Positions 22,051 to 32,892 of a DNA stretch of 64,000 nucleotides are shown piece after piece. Positions within the stretch are counted from its first letter, which is position 1. The number at the start of each line of letters is the position of its first letter. The notes under the pieces are model-generated. The model was given only the letters and a program-made list of their open reading frames with translations. It did no database searches and had not been told where the DNA came from. The stretch lies in assembly GCA_963921425.1 (NCBI GenBank), contig OY992840.1, positions 18,516,621-18,580,620 on the forward strand, in the 5' to 3' direction. The stretch is from Dryas octopetala. Its lineage: Eukaryota; Streptophyta; Magnoliopsida; Rosales; Rosaceae. The translations under genes were made by a program, and so were the position numbers.

Positions 22051-25000
22051 ATGACGGTCAGAACTCCAGAAACACCAGCCTCCAAAACAGACAGGACACC
22101 AGTATCAACTCCATCTTCGAAAATAGACAGGACACCAGCATCCACTCCAGGTGGGCCAAGAGCCAAGGAGGAGAAGATTGTTGTTACAGTACGTTTACGA
22201 CCTCTGAGCAAAAGGGAGCAACTAGCAAAAGACCAAGTTGCTTGGGACTGCCTCGACGATAACACGATTGTCTATAAACCACTTCCTCAGGAACGTTCAG
22301 CTCAACCAGCCTCATTTACATTTGGTACATAAAAAAATCAGTCTACGTCTCTCTTTTATAATTTGCGTATCTGTGATGGTTCATATTGTTTTTGTGGATT
22401 ATTAGTTCACTAGTTTCTTCTTTTTGCAGATAAAGTTTTTGGACCTAGTAGTTTAACTGAAACAGTATACGAGGAAGGAGTGAAAAATGTTGCCTTGTCT
22501 TCTTTGATGGGCATCAATGGTAATGGTTATCCTAGATTCATATGTCTTGTCTTCATTTTTTAATCCCTTACCTGCATTGAACAACTATTGTTTTTCTCAA
22601 ACTGCAGCAACTATATTTGCTTACGGACAAACTAGCAGCGGGAAGACATTCACCATGAGAGGCATAACAGAGAAGGCCGTCATTGATATATACAACCATA
22701 TTATGAATGTAAGCTTAACAAATCCATATATATCTGAAATTATATATTTGGATATAGAGACTTTACTTTTGACCCTTCATGGAAAACATATCTGTCCTTT
22801 AACTTATGAAAGTCATTTAGAAGATTGTAGCTTCTAAACTAATCTGGTGCTCTTATGTTGTGGTTGCAGACTCCAGAGAGAGACTTTACAATAAAAATTT
22901 CAGGACTTGAAATCTACAATGAGAACGTCAGGGACCTGTTAAATTCAGAATCTGGGCGTAATTTAAAGCTTCTAGATGATCCAGATGTATGGTCTTAGTA
23001 AACCTTAGTATAATCTTTGATTGAGCTTAGTTCTCCTTTAACCTTTACTTAAGTTCTAGTATTTTCCTGAATGCAGAAAGGTACTGTGGTTGAGAAACTG
23101 GTGGAGGAAACTGCAAGCAATGATCAGCATTTGAGACGTCTAATCAGCATTTGTGAGGGTAAGTCAGTGGAGCCCTTGACTTGAGTCAGATTCTTTTATT
23201 CTCCCAAACTGTTAATTAATTAATTTCCTTGTTTTTGTGTAGCTCAAAGACAAGTTGGTGAAACTGCTTTAAATGATAACAGCTCACGGTCTCATCAGAT
23301 AATAAGGCTGGTTAGTTCTTTGATCATAATATTCTCTTTGATGTTAGTTAATGAAGATTTTTTTTTTTTACTTCTGACGACTAAGAGATTGTATATAATA
23401 TATTCTCTCTCTCTCTCTACAGACAATTGAAAGTACACTCCGTGAAAATTCAGATTGCGTGAGGTCTTTTGTTGCAAGCCTGGTATGATTGCAGACTCTT
23501 GAATATCCAAGTTGATTCAATTATTAGTTTCTTGTTAATGACTGTCAATATCAATATTCTGCAGAACTTTGTTGATCTGGCTGGAAGCGAAAGAGCTTCG
23601 CAGACACATGCAGATGGTGCTAGGCTCAGGGAAGGTTGCCATATTAACCTTAGCTTGATGACACTAACAACTGTTATCAGAAAGCTCAGGTGAGAATCTG
23701 TAGTTGCACACATTTCTATCTTGTAAGAGATTATAGACCTTTTAAATGTTGTTTCCATTTCAACCTTCATATTTTAATATTCCATGACTGCAAATTTTCG
23801 TATCTCAAATGAAAATGGGTAAATCTCTTTGAAGCTTCAAAATCTCATAGATCATTTAGAATATAGGGTTAGGTGCAGAAGCTATTCTATTAATGAGAAA
23901 GGAGAATCTATTGAAATTCTTTACCCCCCAGAATATGGGAGTGGACATTCTTGGACCTCAATCTATTTCTAAATCCTTGGAAGGACAAAATAACCATGTT
24001 AAGGCTTAAGTAGGATATTATGTGATTGACATATACCATACTATCTGATATATAATGTATTTTGTTGCTCACCTCTGTGAACTCTTTGATTTGCAGTGTT
24101 GGGAAAAGAAGTGGTCATATACCCTACAGAGACTCAAAGCTCACTCGCATATTGCAGCACTCTCTCGGTGGGAATGCACGCACTGCTATCATATGTACCT
24201 TGAGTCCAGCATTGAGCCATGTTGAACAATCTCGAAATACTCTCTTCTTTGCCACCAGGGCAAAGGAAGTAACAAACAACGCCCGTGTGAACATGGTACT
24301 ATTTATTTGCTCATTACATTTTTCAGTTTGCATTTCTACATTTTTAGATTATACATTTATTTATCTATTTTGTGTATACATGTAAAATGTTTTCTCTAGG
24401 TCGTTTCGGACAAGCAGCTAGTGAAACATTTGCAGAAGGAAGTAGCTAGACTGGAAGCAGAGCTGCGCACCCCTGATCCCTCAAGAGAAAAAGACTTGAA
24501 AATTCAGCAGGTAAACTATCATACAGAGTCTTGCTTGATATTTGATTTGGTATGTTTGAAAATGCATATGTAGTAATATTTCATATTATCTGGTTATAAC
24601 TAGATGGAGATGGAGATTGAAGAACTGAAACGCCAAAGAGATATTGCTCAATCTCAGGTGGATGAATTACGCCATAAACTTGAGGAGGACCAGCAGGTCT
24701 AATTTTTACTCTCTCTCCCCCTCCCCCCTGCCCCCCATATTTGGATTGTGTTTTGTATGCTCATTAATTCTTCTTATTGTATACCAACTTCAGGGTTCAA
24801 ACCTATCAGAATTACCCCATCCTCCTGTGAAGAAATGTCTCTCCTACACTGGTGTGCTATCAACAAAGGTCGATGCCAAGGAGATAGGCCGTGGTGATAG
24901 ACCAAGAAATACAATGTTGAGGCAGTCCATGAGGCAATCATCAACTGCTCCTTTCACACTAATGCATGAGATTCGCAAACTTGAACACCTCCAGGAGCAG

Positions 25001-26669
25001 CTTGGAGAGGAAGCAAATCGAGCTCTCGAAGTTTTACAAAAGGAGGTGGCTTGTCATAGACTAGGCAACCAAGATGCAGCTGAAACAATTGCTAATCTGC
25101 AAGCAGAAATAAGAGAAATGCGTTCTGTCAGATCAGTGCCAAAAGAAGTTGAAGTTGGAACTGTGGTTGCTACTAACAAGAGTGTCAGTGCCAATCTCAA
25201 GGAAGAGATTACAAGACTTCATTCACAGGGAAGCACTATTGCAAATCTTGAGGAACAGCTTGAAAGTGTTCAGAAGTCAATAGATAAATTAGTGATGTCT
25301 CTTCCTAGCAATTATGAACAGTACGGTAGCGAAGCATCCCCCAAGTCTAAGAAGGAGTCCAAAAGAAAAAAGTTACTGCCTTTGGCTTCAAGTAACGCTG
25401 CCAACCGGCCAAATTTTATCCGATCACCTTGCTCACCTCTATCAACTTCCAGGCAAGTTGTAGAGTCAGAAATTGAAAATAGAGCTCCGGAAAATGATGA
25501 TATTTTGTCCAGTGAGACTCAAGCAGAGTCTGAGAAGGGAACTCCCACAAAGAGTGAAGAATGTGGGGATATCTCGTCAAAGGAAAACACTCCAGTGTAT
25601 CAGCGTTCTAGTTCAGTAAACATGAAGAAAATGCAGAAGATGTTCCAAAATGCAGCAGAAGAGAATGTAAGAAACATAAGATCATATGTAACTGAACTGA
25701 AAGAACGGGTGGCCAAACTGCAGTACCAAAAGCAGCTACTCGTTTGTCAGGTATGTAAATGGATTCTTTTTGGTCTCCAATGTCTTATAGATTTTAGTGA
25801 TTGTCCAAACAAGTTGTGTTTTCCACATACATGCATGTGTGTATAATTAGTGTTAACTTTATTTCAATTTTTTATGCCCCCCCCCCCCCCCATCTAGGTT
25901 CTGGAGCTGGAAGCAAATGAAGCAGCTGGGTACAATATAGAGAATGACGAGAACACATGTGAGTCAGAGGTGCCCCAGGTCTCATGGCAAATAACTTTCA
26001 AGGAACAAAGGCAGCAGATCATTGAGTTATGGGATGTGTGCTATGTCTCCATAATTCATAGGACACAGTTTTATTTGTTATTCAAGGGGGATCCAGCTGA
26101 TGAAATCTATATGGAAGTGGAGATGAGGCGCTTGACATGGTTGCAACAGCATCTGGCACAAATCGGGAATGCTAGCCCTGCTCATGTAGGAGACGAGCCC
26201 ACAATCTCTTTGTCATCAAGGTTCTCTTTCTTTCTCTTCTCTTTTGTTTGTGTTTGTATGTGGCTATTGCTAGGAAACTTGTAGAAGTAACTCCTTTTAG
26301 TTTAAGATAGTAAAATGGTTTTGCCTTCTCCTGACATGCAGTATCAGAGCACTAAAGCGTGAAAGGGAGTTCCTTGCTAAGAGGTTGACCTCACGTTTGA
26401 CGGCAGAAGAGAGAGATGCATTGTACATGAAATGGGATGTCCCACTTGAAGGGAAGCAGAGGAAGATTCAGTTTGTGAATAAGCTTTGGACAGATCCCCA
26501 TGATGCCAGGCATATTCAGGAGAGTGCTGAAATAGTTGCAAAACTTGTTGGTTTCTGCGAAAGCGGCAACATGTCGAAGGAGATGTTTGAACTCAATTTT
26601 GTGCTTCCATCTGATAAGAGGCCATGGATTATGGGATGGAACCCAATTTCAAACCTTCTTAATTTGTGA
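22051..26669 (+). CDS. NACK1: NACK1-type kinesin-7 (cytokinesis kinesin, about 975 aa)
   Basis: Plus-end-directed kinesin that carries and activates the MAPKKK NPK1/ANP at the phragmoplast equator to drive cell-plate growth. Fourteen coding exons: 22051-22324, 22430-22519, 22608-22708, 22870-22986, 23077-23158, 23243-23310, 23423-23482, 23565-23689, 24097-24295, 24400-24510, 24604-24696, 24794-25750, 25898-26220, 26342-26669; phases agree and give 975 residues. The motor has the P-loop GQTSSGKT (128-135), NDNSSRSH and [20 protein letters not shown]. Neck and stalk follow ([20 protein letters not shown]; coiled coil in [20 protein letters not shown]). The C-terminal part with [17 protein letters not shown] and [20 protein letters not shown] is typical of NACK1. 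The N-terminus carries a duplicated DRTPxSTP block, likely CDK sites. Intron 12 ends with a long C run before its acceptor. The MSA element upstream fits G2/M expression. Confidence 0.95.
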
Positions 26670-27361
26670 GAAAGTACATTTTGTTGTAAGTACTTCACAT
26701 TCTTTTAACTGCATATTCTGTACATGTAAATTAATTTTAAGTTTTCCTGCGTAATGCTCTTTTTCATTCTCTTTTTCATTCTCTGTGGCGTGACTGACTG
26801 AGCACACTATGCTTGGTGATGATTTGGAACATTAGTCTTTGTAATTTTCCCATCTCAATAAGAATTGATTATTTTCCAATGGTTACAAAGATTCTTGCAA
26901 TTGAATAAGTGAGCATGGACAGAGTCCTCACACCTCACACCAATTGAATTTATGCTATTAGAAAAGAAGGATGGATCATATTATTAAAAAGAAAAAGCCT
27001 AAAAATGCTGATAGATCACATTATAAATAGAACAACACTGATTACACGATCCAACACTGATTCTCATTATAAATAGAACCTTTACAACCACTACGTACTA
27101 CTGATAGATCACACCAAGAGACTGAAAATACTGACAATGCAAGTAACAGGAACCAAAGTTATTTTTAGTAACTACTAGTGCCTTTACTAAAGTAGCATGC
27201 ATATAATTATAAATAGAACACACCAATTTAACACAATTAGTTAACTCTCTCTAATCTATATCCATGGAACTATATATTAAGGATTATCCATGTAAGAAAG
27301 AGAGATAAAGCTGCATATCATATTAATGTCCCTTGACTTTTGAAGGTCTGATCAGAGCAAT
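26670..27361. other. Intergenic with short repeated motif
   Basis: The NACK1 3' region, then an AT-rich spacer. The 14-mer ATTATAAATAGAAC occurs three times (27020-27033, 27066-27079, 27206-27219) and TGATAGATCAC twice (about 27008 and 27102), suggesting small internal duplications. No gene seen. Confidence 0.55.
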
Positions 27362-27640
27362 CTAGCACTTGGGGAAGGGAGTTCCACAAGTGCTAGCAAC
27401 TTTCCTGGCATTTGGGGTGTTGACAAACTTCTTTAGGTTGGGGTTCTTGAGGTACTGGCAGAGACAGGGCTTCTGCTGCTTGATTTTGGTGCAGCAGACT
27501 TTGGATGGTGGAGTTGAAGAGGTTATGGCACTCACACAGGAGCTCAGTTCTGCTGGGCTGCATGTCACAGCCATTGAGACCTGTGTTTTGGCCAAGAGCA
27601 ACACAAGTAGAGTGCACAATGCAATGTATGATGCCTTCAT
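27362..27640 (-). CDS. Type-2 non-specific lipid transfer protein (nsLTP2), 92 aa
   Basis: Small secreted lipid-binding protein. A signal peptide (residues 1-24, ending SMA) precedes a 68-residue mature domain with the eight-Cys pattern at 27, 35, 49, 50, 59, 61, 85 and 92. The CC pair and the CLC motif, with the short spacing, are those of the 7-kDa type-2 group. Four disulphides hold a helix bundle around a lipid cavity. Such proteins export lipids to the cuticle or wall and act in defence. Met at 27640 is chosen; an in-frame Met at 27652 would add four residues. A TATA box lies about 120 bp upstream. Single exon, as usual. Confidence 0.95.
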   Translation of the reverse strand: MKASYIALCTLLVLLLAKTQVSMAVTCSPAELSSCVSAITSSTPPSKVCCTKIKQQKPCLCQYLKNPNLKKFVNTPNARKVASTCGTPFPKC

Positions 27641-27760
27641 TTTCACTCTCACTCAAGAATGTTCGAATCTCAGGGAGGTAGAGAGAGAGAGGGATAGATG
27701 TGCAGCTTTTCTTGGGTGAGTGGGACTGCGAGTGGTGCTTTGGCTTGGGTTCCCTCTCAA

Positions 27761-27767
27761 TTTATAG
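27761..27767 (-). promoter_or_regulatory. TATA box of the nsLTP2 gene
   Basis: The minus strand reads CTATAAATTG here, about 120 bp upstream of the start codon, a typical spacing for a short leader. Confidence 0.6.
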
Positions 27768-28180
27768 AAGGGAGATTAGCTAAGAAAGTAAAAAGAATAG
27801 GAGAAAATACAACAGAATAATAACCACCGATTTACTTTTTCAATTTTTTCTTTTATTTGTGACAAGTTACCAAAGAGAAATTTATTAAATAAATCTGAGG
27901 AAAAGCCTGGGGTTTGGCCCACCAATTTGAAGTTGGCACATTTCTAGTCAAATGATTCAATGATATGGGTCATTTTCAACCAAAAAAAATACCAATAATA
28001 CTAGAGTTATCAAATTATATTTATCAAAGAATGTGATAGAGGGCGTTTTTGAAGTGATCTTGTAGTTCCTACGGAATGGAGATAATGGAATCGGTTTATG
28101 GATTTTTCTTCATTTTACTTTGTGCACATATCAATATCTATTTGTTAGGAATATATAAAGTTTCAAAAATTCACATTTAA

Positions 28181-28904
28181 ACAAATGAAATATTAGCCGA
28201 TGAACAAGTAAGAATTGCCTCAACAAAAAAGCTAAACCCTAGCCACCACCGCTGTTTTCTCTCTTCTCTCTCCTCAAGCCCTCCCACAGTCGCACACTCC
28301 AGGGAGGGTGAGGGGAGCTGGCCTTCCCTTCCTTCCCCTTCCCTTCTCTCCCTTCCCTTCCCCTTTTCCCCCCAACTCAGGGATACTCTCCTCCCTCAAT
28401 AGTGAGAGTTTTTCCATACTTCCATTTTGGAAGTCTTTCATACTACATCTTGCAGCTTTGTTTTTCTCCTTAATTTTCACTTATTTTGGCTTGTTTGGTG
28501 CTTTGATACTCTTAAGTTTTCTCAGACGCTCATCTCAAGGTGTTTGATTGGCACTATTTTCGCCGGCACCGGTCATGTTTCCACCGGTTACTACTGCTCA
28601 ATCTGCCACTATGAGCTACTATCGGCCTCGATTTAGAGTTGTTGGTAGAATCGTGGACCCTAATGCGACAAGTTCGCTAAGTCCTTCAGCGCCTCACCGG
28701 CTCCGTTTGGTGGCTATAATGTCTGCTCAACACCACTGTGATGAGATCTTGGAATTTCTGTGGGCTTTGATGCTCCACTTCTATAGGTTTTTGCCTTCTT
28801 GTAAGCCTTTGGGTTCTTTCTTTGTATTTACTCTACCTTTTGGTTGATCTAATGCAATGAAATGCTATATCAAAAAAAAAAAAAAAAAAACAAATGAAAT
28901 ATTA
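28181..28904 (+). mobile_element. LINE-derived non-autonomous retroposon with poly(A) tail
   Basis: A 15-bp target duplication, ACAAATGAAATATTA, lies at 28181-28195 and 28890-28904. Between them is a 694-bp body ending in about 18 A residues. The body starts with an AAACCCTAGCC, pyrimidine-rich leader like that of plant L1 elements and ends with an A-rich 3' tail (ATGCAATGAAATGCTATATC before the A run). No endonuclease or reverse transcriptase is present. The short frame at 28548-28847 shows no recognisable domain. It is most likely an internally deleted L1-type LINE or a non-autonomous relative; a retroposed cellular transcript is the alternative. Perfect duplications suggest a recent insertion. 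Confidence 0.85.
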
Positions 28905-30035
28905 TCACATGCCATCGTTTACCTTCTTAAAATGAACTTTTAACCCAATACCGTTCAAACACTCGAAATAAAGCTAAAAACTAGAAATTGGGTCTCATAA
29001 TTCTCATTTATTGTTCTTCTATTGGTGTTGGTGTGGACAGGCTGAAGACAAATGGACTTTGAGTTTCTTTTGTGAGTGGCTTCGAGTTGATGATGCTCAC
29101 AAATTTGGAATCCCTTATACCAGTTACCACTTATCAATAATGCTTGTCCTTCGGTGGAGCTCAATCAATATTCAATGCACACACATTTAGAAAATTCATA
29201 TTAGCCTTTTTTTTTTTTGGGTTGAAATTCATATTGGCTTTTAAAGAACAAGAAGAAGCCCTTGACTAGCCTAAAACCTTGTCATCCCATTCCATAACTT
29301 GCCCTTTTTCATTATAGGAACATTGCCACCATTGTTATACATTGTGCTTCAATGTTCTAAAGAATTATATTCTCAACAAAAGCCACCTATATCCACAGTG
29401 ATTGCCAAGTTTGTACCTCAACTTAGAACTTTGATCGAAAAAAAAACAATTCCCTTTTCATATGTGCAGAAAGGGGACCTATACCCCACTGGTTAAGAAA
29501 ACAATTTCTTCATCTTTTTTGATTGCTGTTTATGCAAATATGGTGGCATGGTGCATGCTCACACTTTAAACCACTACTATGTGCCTTTCGGTGATGTTGA
29601 TTTATGAAATTTTGACAATTTTTATCAAATGCAGCCCACATGCATGCTTTCATCATTAATTTGACCTGCACTTGGAATTTTGTGTAATCATGGTTATAAT
29701 CACTAATCATCATCAACAACATGATCCTTGTTATCCGTAATGCAAAATATATAAAACGTAATTTCTGAGCTTCCATAATAATGCTCATGTACTTGGAATT
29801 TGCCCTCAAGTTTTCATTTGCTGCGCAGCTTATGAGAATTACTACCCAAAAGGCCAAAAGTTGATAATATGGTCTTGGACTTGACTGGCTAAGTACCATT
29901 ATGAAAATTTTAAAACGTGTGTGTGGATCCATTTTGATACTTATTGGTAAATTATGCCTCATTTTATACATAGAACTATTGTGGTACAAACAAAATTAAT
30001 ACAATTAGGCGTTATAAATCTGTTCCACAATAAAG
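28905..30035. other. Intergenic; one small poly(A) insertion
   Basis: No gene seen. Open frames here show no domain or codon pattern that supports them. The small poly(A) insertion at 29192-29242 is listed separately. Confidence 0.5.
29192..29242 (-). mobile_element. Tiny poly(A) insertion between about 18-bp direct repeats
   Basis: Near-identical repeats AAATTCATATTAGCCTTTT (29192-29210) and AAATTCATATTGGCTTTT (29225-29242), two mismatches, flank a T run plus GGGTTG. On the minus strand the insert reads CAACCC followed by about 12 A. The duplication length fits target-primed retroposition. Confidence 0.6.
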
Positions 30036-30145
30036 TTGTCACGCCCCAACTTGAGAAATAAGATTATTTATGTTATTTTCTATAATCAAGATAAATCACA
30101 TCTCAATTCAAGATATAAGAATGTTCTCGAATTGGGAAGTGACAA
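30036..30145. mobile_element. Small inverted-repeat (MITE-like) element
   Basis: The 22-bp ends TTGTCACGCCCCAACTTGAG and, reverse-complemented, TTGTCACTTCCCAATTCGAG are imperfect inverted repeats (30036-30057 and 30124-30145) around an AT-rich 110-bp body. No clear target duplication was identified. Confidence 0.5.
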
Positions 30146-30715
30146 AAACATTATGATTAGTTTTCATGTGAAATAAGTAATAAAAACTAATTAGGTCGAT
30201 GGCACTTCAAATTTCATTTAGACATGAAAAGATGAAGTTGATTAGATGATTAGACAAGCAGTCTAGCATCTTGATGCGATGGAGTTTTGGATAAAAGAGT
30301 AGTGCCCAAAATACATACCATGTGAAGGAGGTGAAAAATGTGAAAGCATTTGCTCATTAGCCTCATTTGTAGGGGTCGGCAATGGGCCGGGCCGGGCTGG
30401 CCCAGGCCCAATCTTTCGGGCTCGGGCCGGGCTCGGGCTTGAATTACAAGAGCCCAACAGATCTTTCGGGCCGGGCCGGGCTGGGCTTGGGCCTGAATAC
30501 ACAAATCCGAAGCCCACCCATCGGGCTTGAGACTAACGGGCTTTAGAGCCGGGCCGGACTAGGCCCGAACGGGCAGCCCAATAGGCCCGAACGGGCAGCC
30601 CAAATTAGGCTGAGAGTCTGATGTTGAAGGGGTTAGGGTGGCGAGATGGTGAATCGGGGTTAGGGTGGCGAGATGGAGAGATGGCGAGATGGGGTTAGGG
30701 GTTAGGCCGAGAGGG

Positions 30716-30876
30716 TGGATGGCGAGATGGCGAGGTGGATGGCGAGATGGCGAGATGGCGAGGTGGCGAGGTGGATGGCGAGATGGCGAGGTGGCGAGAT
30801 GGCGAGATGGCGAGGTGGCGAGATGGCGAGGTGGCGAGGTGGATGGCGAGATGGCGAGGTGGCGAGATGGCGAGAG
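30716..30876 (+). repeat. GGCGAGATGG/GGCGAGGTGG minisatellite
   Basis: Tandem 9-10 bp units GGCGAGATG, GGCGAGGTG and GTGGAT alternate for about 160 bp inside the hAT element. Every frame is open because the unit lacks stop codons, so the long frames over it (Arg/Trp/Gly/Asp or Ser/Pro/His-rich) are artefacts. Confidence 0.9.
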
Positions 30877-31280
30877 TGATGATGGTGATGATGGAGAGGC
30901 CGAGAGGGTTTGAGAAGTGAGAAGTTTGAGACTTTGAGAGTGTGAAGTTTGGCGAGATCACAGATCACTGATGACTGATGTTGAGAGTGTGAAGGAGGCG
31001 GCGAATGTTGAGAGTTAGGGTTACAGTGAAAGTGTGAGAGTGTGAGACAGTGAGAGTGTGAGACTTAGGTTTATATACTTATGACTTATCTTTAGGGTTT
31101 AATATTTTATTAGTTTAGGGTATTTTGGGGTTTGGGCTTAGGGGTTTGGATGGGGTTTGGTCCGTTTGGATGGGGTTTCAGGGTTTGGATGGGGTTTGGA
31201 TTTTTTAATTTTATTACATGTGTAATATATGCTTTATTATATATTTTATTACATATGTTTTATAAACAAATGATGCAATT

Positions 31281-32215
31281 GTGTTTTTAACGATCTGAAC
31301 CGTTCAAATTTTAATTTCTCACTCAAAAATAATTCATGCAAAAAATTAGCTCGATCGGAGATGTAAAAATGACGTAACGGTGGTCGAATTAATGAACGAT
31401 CGTTGTTTTTCTAATGATAATCGAATGGGTAGATGAATTCCGATTTTGCTGATTTTTTGTAAGGATGATCTTTGACTATGAATATAGAAAATTAACGGTT
31501 CAGATTGTTGAAATCACGTTGTGGTCTTCACAATTATGAAAACAATAAGGTTTCAACGAGAAAGTTATTAGAATTATACTCTTCAACTCTTCAAGTGTAT
31601 TTATATGTAGAAGCTCATATATCGATCGTGTTTTCAACGATCCGAACCGTTCAAGTTTTAGTTCCCCACTCAAAGAGAATCCTTGCAAAAAATTAGCTCA
31701 ATCAGAGATGTAAAAATGGCGTAACGGTGGTCGAATTAATGAACGATCGTTGTTTTTCTAATGATAATCGAATGGGTAGATGAATTCCGATTTTGCTGAT
31801 TTTTTGTAAGGATGATCTTTGACTATGAATATAGAAAATTAACGGTTCAGATTGTTGAAATCACGTTGTGGTCTTCACAATTATGAAAACAATAAGGTTT
31901 CAACGATAAAGTTATTAGAATTATATTCTTCAACTCTTCAAGTGTATTTATATGTAGAAGCTCATATATCGATCGTGTTTTCAACGATCCGAACCGTTCA
32001 AGTTTTAGTTCCCCACTCAAAGAGAATCCTTGCAAAAAATTAGCTCAATCAGAGATGTAAAAATGACGTAATGATGGTCGAATTAATTAACGATCATGGT
32101 TTTTTTAATGATAATCGAACAAGTAAATGAATTCCAATTCGACCGATTTTTTGTAAGGATGATATTTGACTATCAACATATAAAATGAACGGTTCAAATT
32201 GTTAAATTAATGAAC
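31281..32215 (+). repeat. 347-bp tandem repeat, 2.7 copies, inside the hAT element
   Basis: Period 347 bp: GTGTTTT...AACGATC(C/T)GAACCGTTCA recurs at 31281, 31628 and 31975. Copies one and two are almost identical and the third is partial and more diverged. Each unit carries the cassette CCGATTTTGCTGATTTTTTG that also forms the arms of the foldback element at 53441-53848. Confidence 0.9.
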
Positions 32216-32507
32216 AATCATGCCATCATGGTTTAATAACTTCAATTATAGTTGTATTATAAAAATTGTATATGCACATATACATTTATGTTTTATTATA
32301 GTTGTAAATTTGTAATGTTGTATATAATTTTAAAAGTTTATTATTTATGGTATTACATACTTACATAGTATAGTTTACACTATTACTATTTAGTATTTAC
32401 TAACATTATAGAATTATATAATAACTTAATAAACATATTAATAATTTATTAGAATAAACAAACGAAAAACCTATTAAATATGTTATGATTCACCAATTAG
32501 ACAAATA

Positions 32508-32576
32508 AACTAGTTAGCTCAGTTGGTTGAGAGTTGAAATTTGTTCTATGAGGTCTCAAGTTCGATTTAGAACATA
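32508..32576 (+). pseudogene. Degenerate tRNA-like sequence (SINE head or tRNA pseudogene)
   Basis: A perfect pol III A box, TAGCTCAGTTGG (32514-32525), and a B-box-like AAGTTCGATTT (32559-32569) are spaced as in tRNAs. The acceptor stem does not pair and no anticodon arm forms, so it is not a working tRNA. The A box resembles tRNA-Ile/Ala type. It lies inside the hAT element. Confidence 0.55.
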
Positions 32577-32892
32577 ACCAAAATCCTATATTTTTTTTAT
32601 TGAAGATATTAAACGGGCTTTGGGCTTTGGGCTTCGGGCTTTGGGCTTTGGGCTTTGGGCTTCGGGCCGGGCTTTGGACCGGGCTTTGGGCGGGCTTTGA
32701 GCGGGCCTAAGCGGGCCGGGCTTTGGGCGGGCCGTGGGCTTCAAGGGGATGGCCCAAGCCCAACCCAAAAAATTTTCGGGCCGGCCCGGCCCGGCCCAAA
32801 TGTCGGGCCACATCGGGCTTCGGGCCCAATGGGCTGGGCGGGCTTCGGGTGGGCTTCGGGCCTTGGGCTATTTGGTGAGCCCTACTCATTTG

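Larger units (their letters stand above)
30362..32892. mobile_element. Non-autonomous hAT element, about 2.5 kb
   Basis: An exact 8-bp target duplication, CTCATTTG (30362-30369 and 32885-32892), encloses 30370-32884. The ends read TAGGGGTCGGCAATGG and, reverse-complemented, TAGGGCTCACCAAATAG, the short T/CAGGG terminal repeat of plant hAT elements. Both subterminal regions are packed with GGGCCGGGC/GGGCTTTGGGC repeats, as expected for hAT transposase binding. No hAT transposase (BED, dimerisation domain) is encoded. Inside are a GGCGAGATGG minisatellite, TTTGGATGGGG repeats, a 347-bp tandem repeat and a degenerate tRNA-like sequence. It must be moved by a transposase made elsewhere. Confidence 0.88.

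Noticed and set aside
25877..25892. Run of about 14 C before a NACK1 acceptor
   Set aside because: It is a homopolymer in the polypyrimidine tract of intron 12; unusual but not a separate element, and its length may be a sequencing artefact.
28548..28847. 99-codon frame inside the retroposon
   Set aside because: No domain or conservation visible; it lies within a non-coding LINE-derived body.
29510..29989. 159-codon minus-strand frame
   Set aside because: No recognisable domain, AT-rich composition like the spacer, no gene context.
30625..30710. GGGGTTAGGG telomere-like motifs
   Set aside because: Only a few scattered copies mixed with other repeats inside the hAT element; not a telomeric array.
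30665..30968. Long Trp/Arg/Gly-rich and Ser/Pro/His-rich open frames
   Set aside because: They are translations of a stop-free 9-10-bp minisatellite on both strands, not genes.
32508..32576. Possible tRNA gene
   Set aside because: A and B boxes are present, but there is no acceptor-stem pairing and no anticodon stem-loop.
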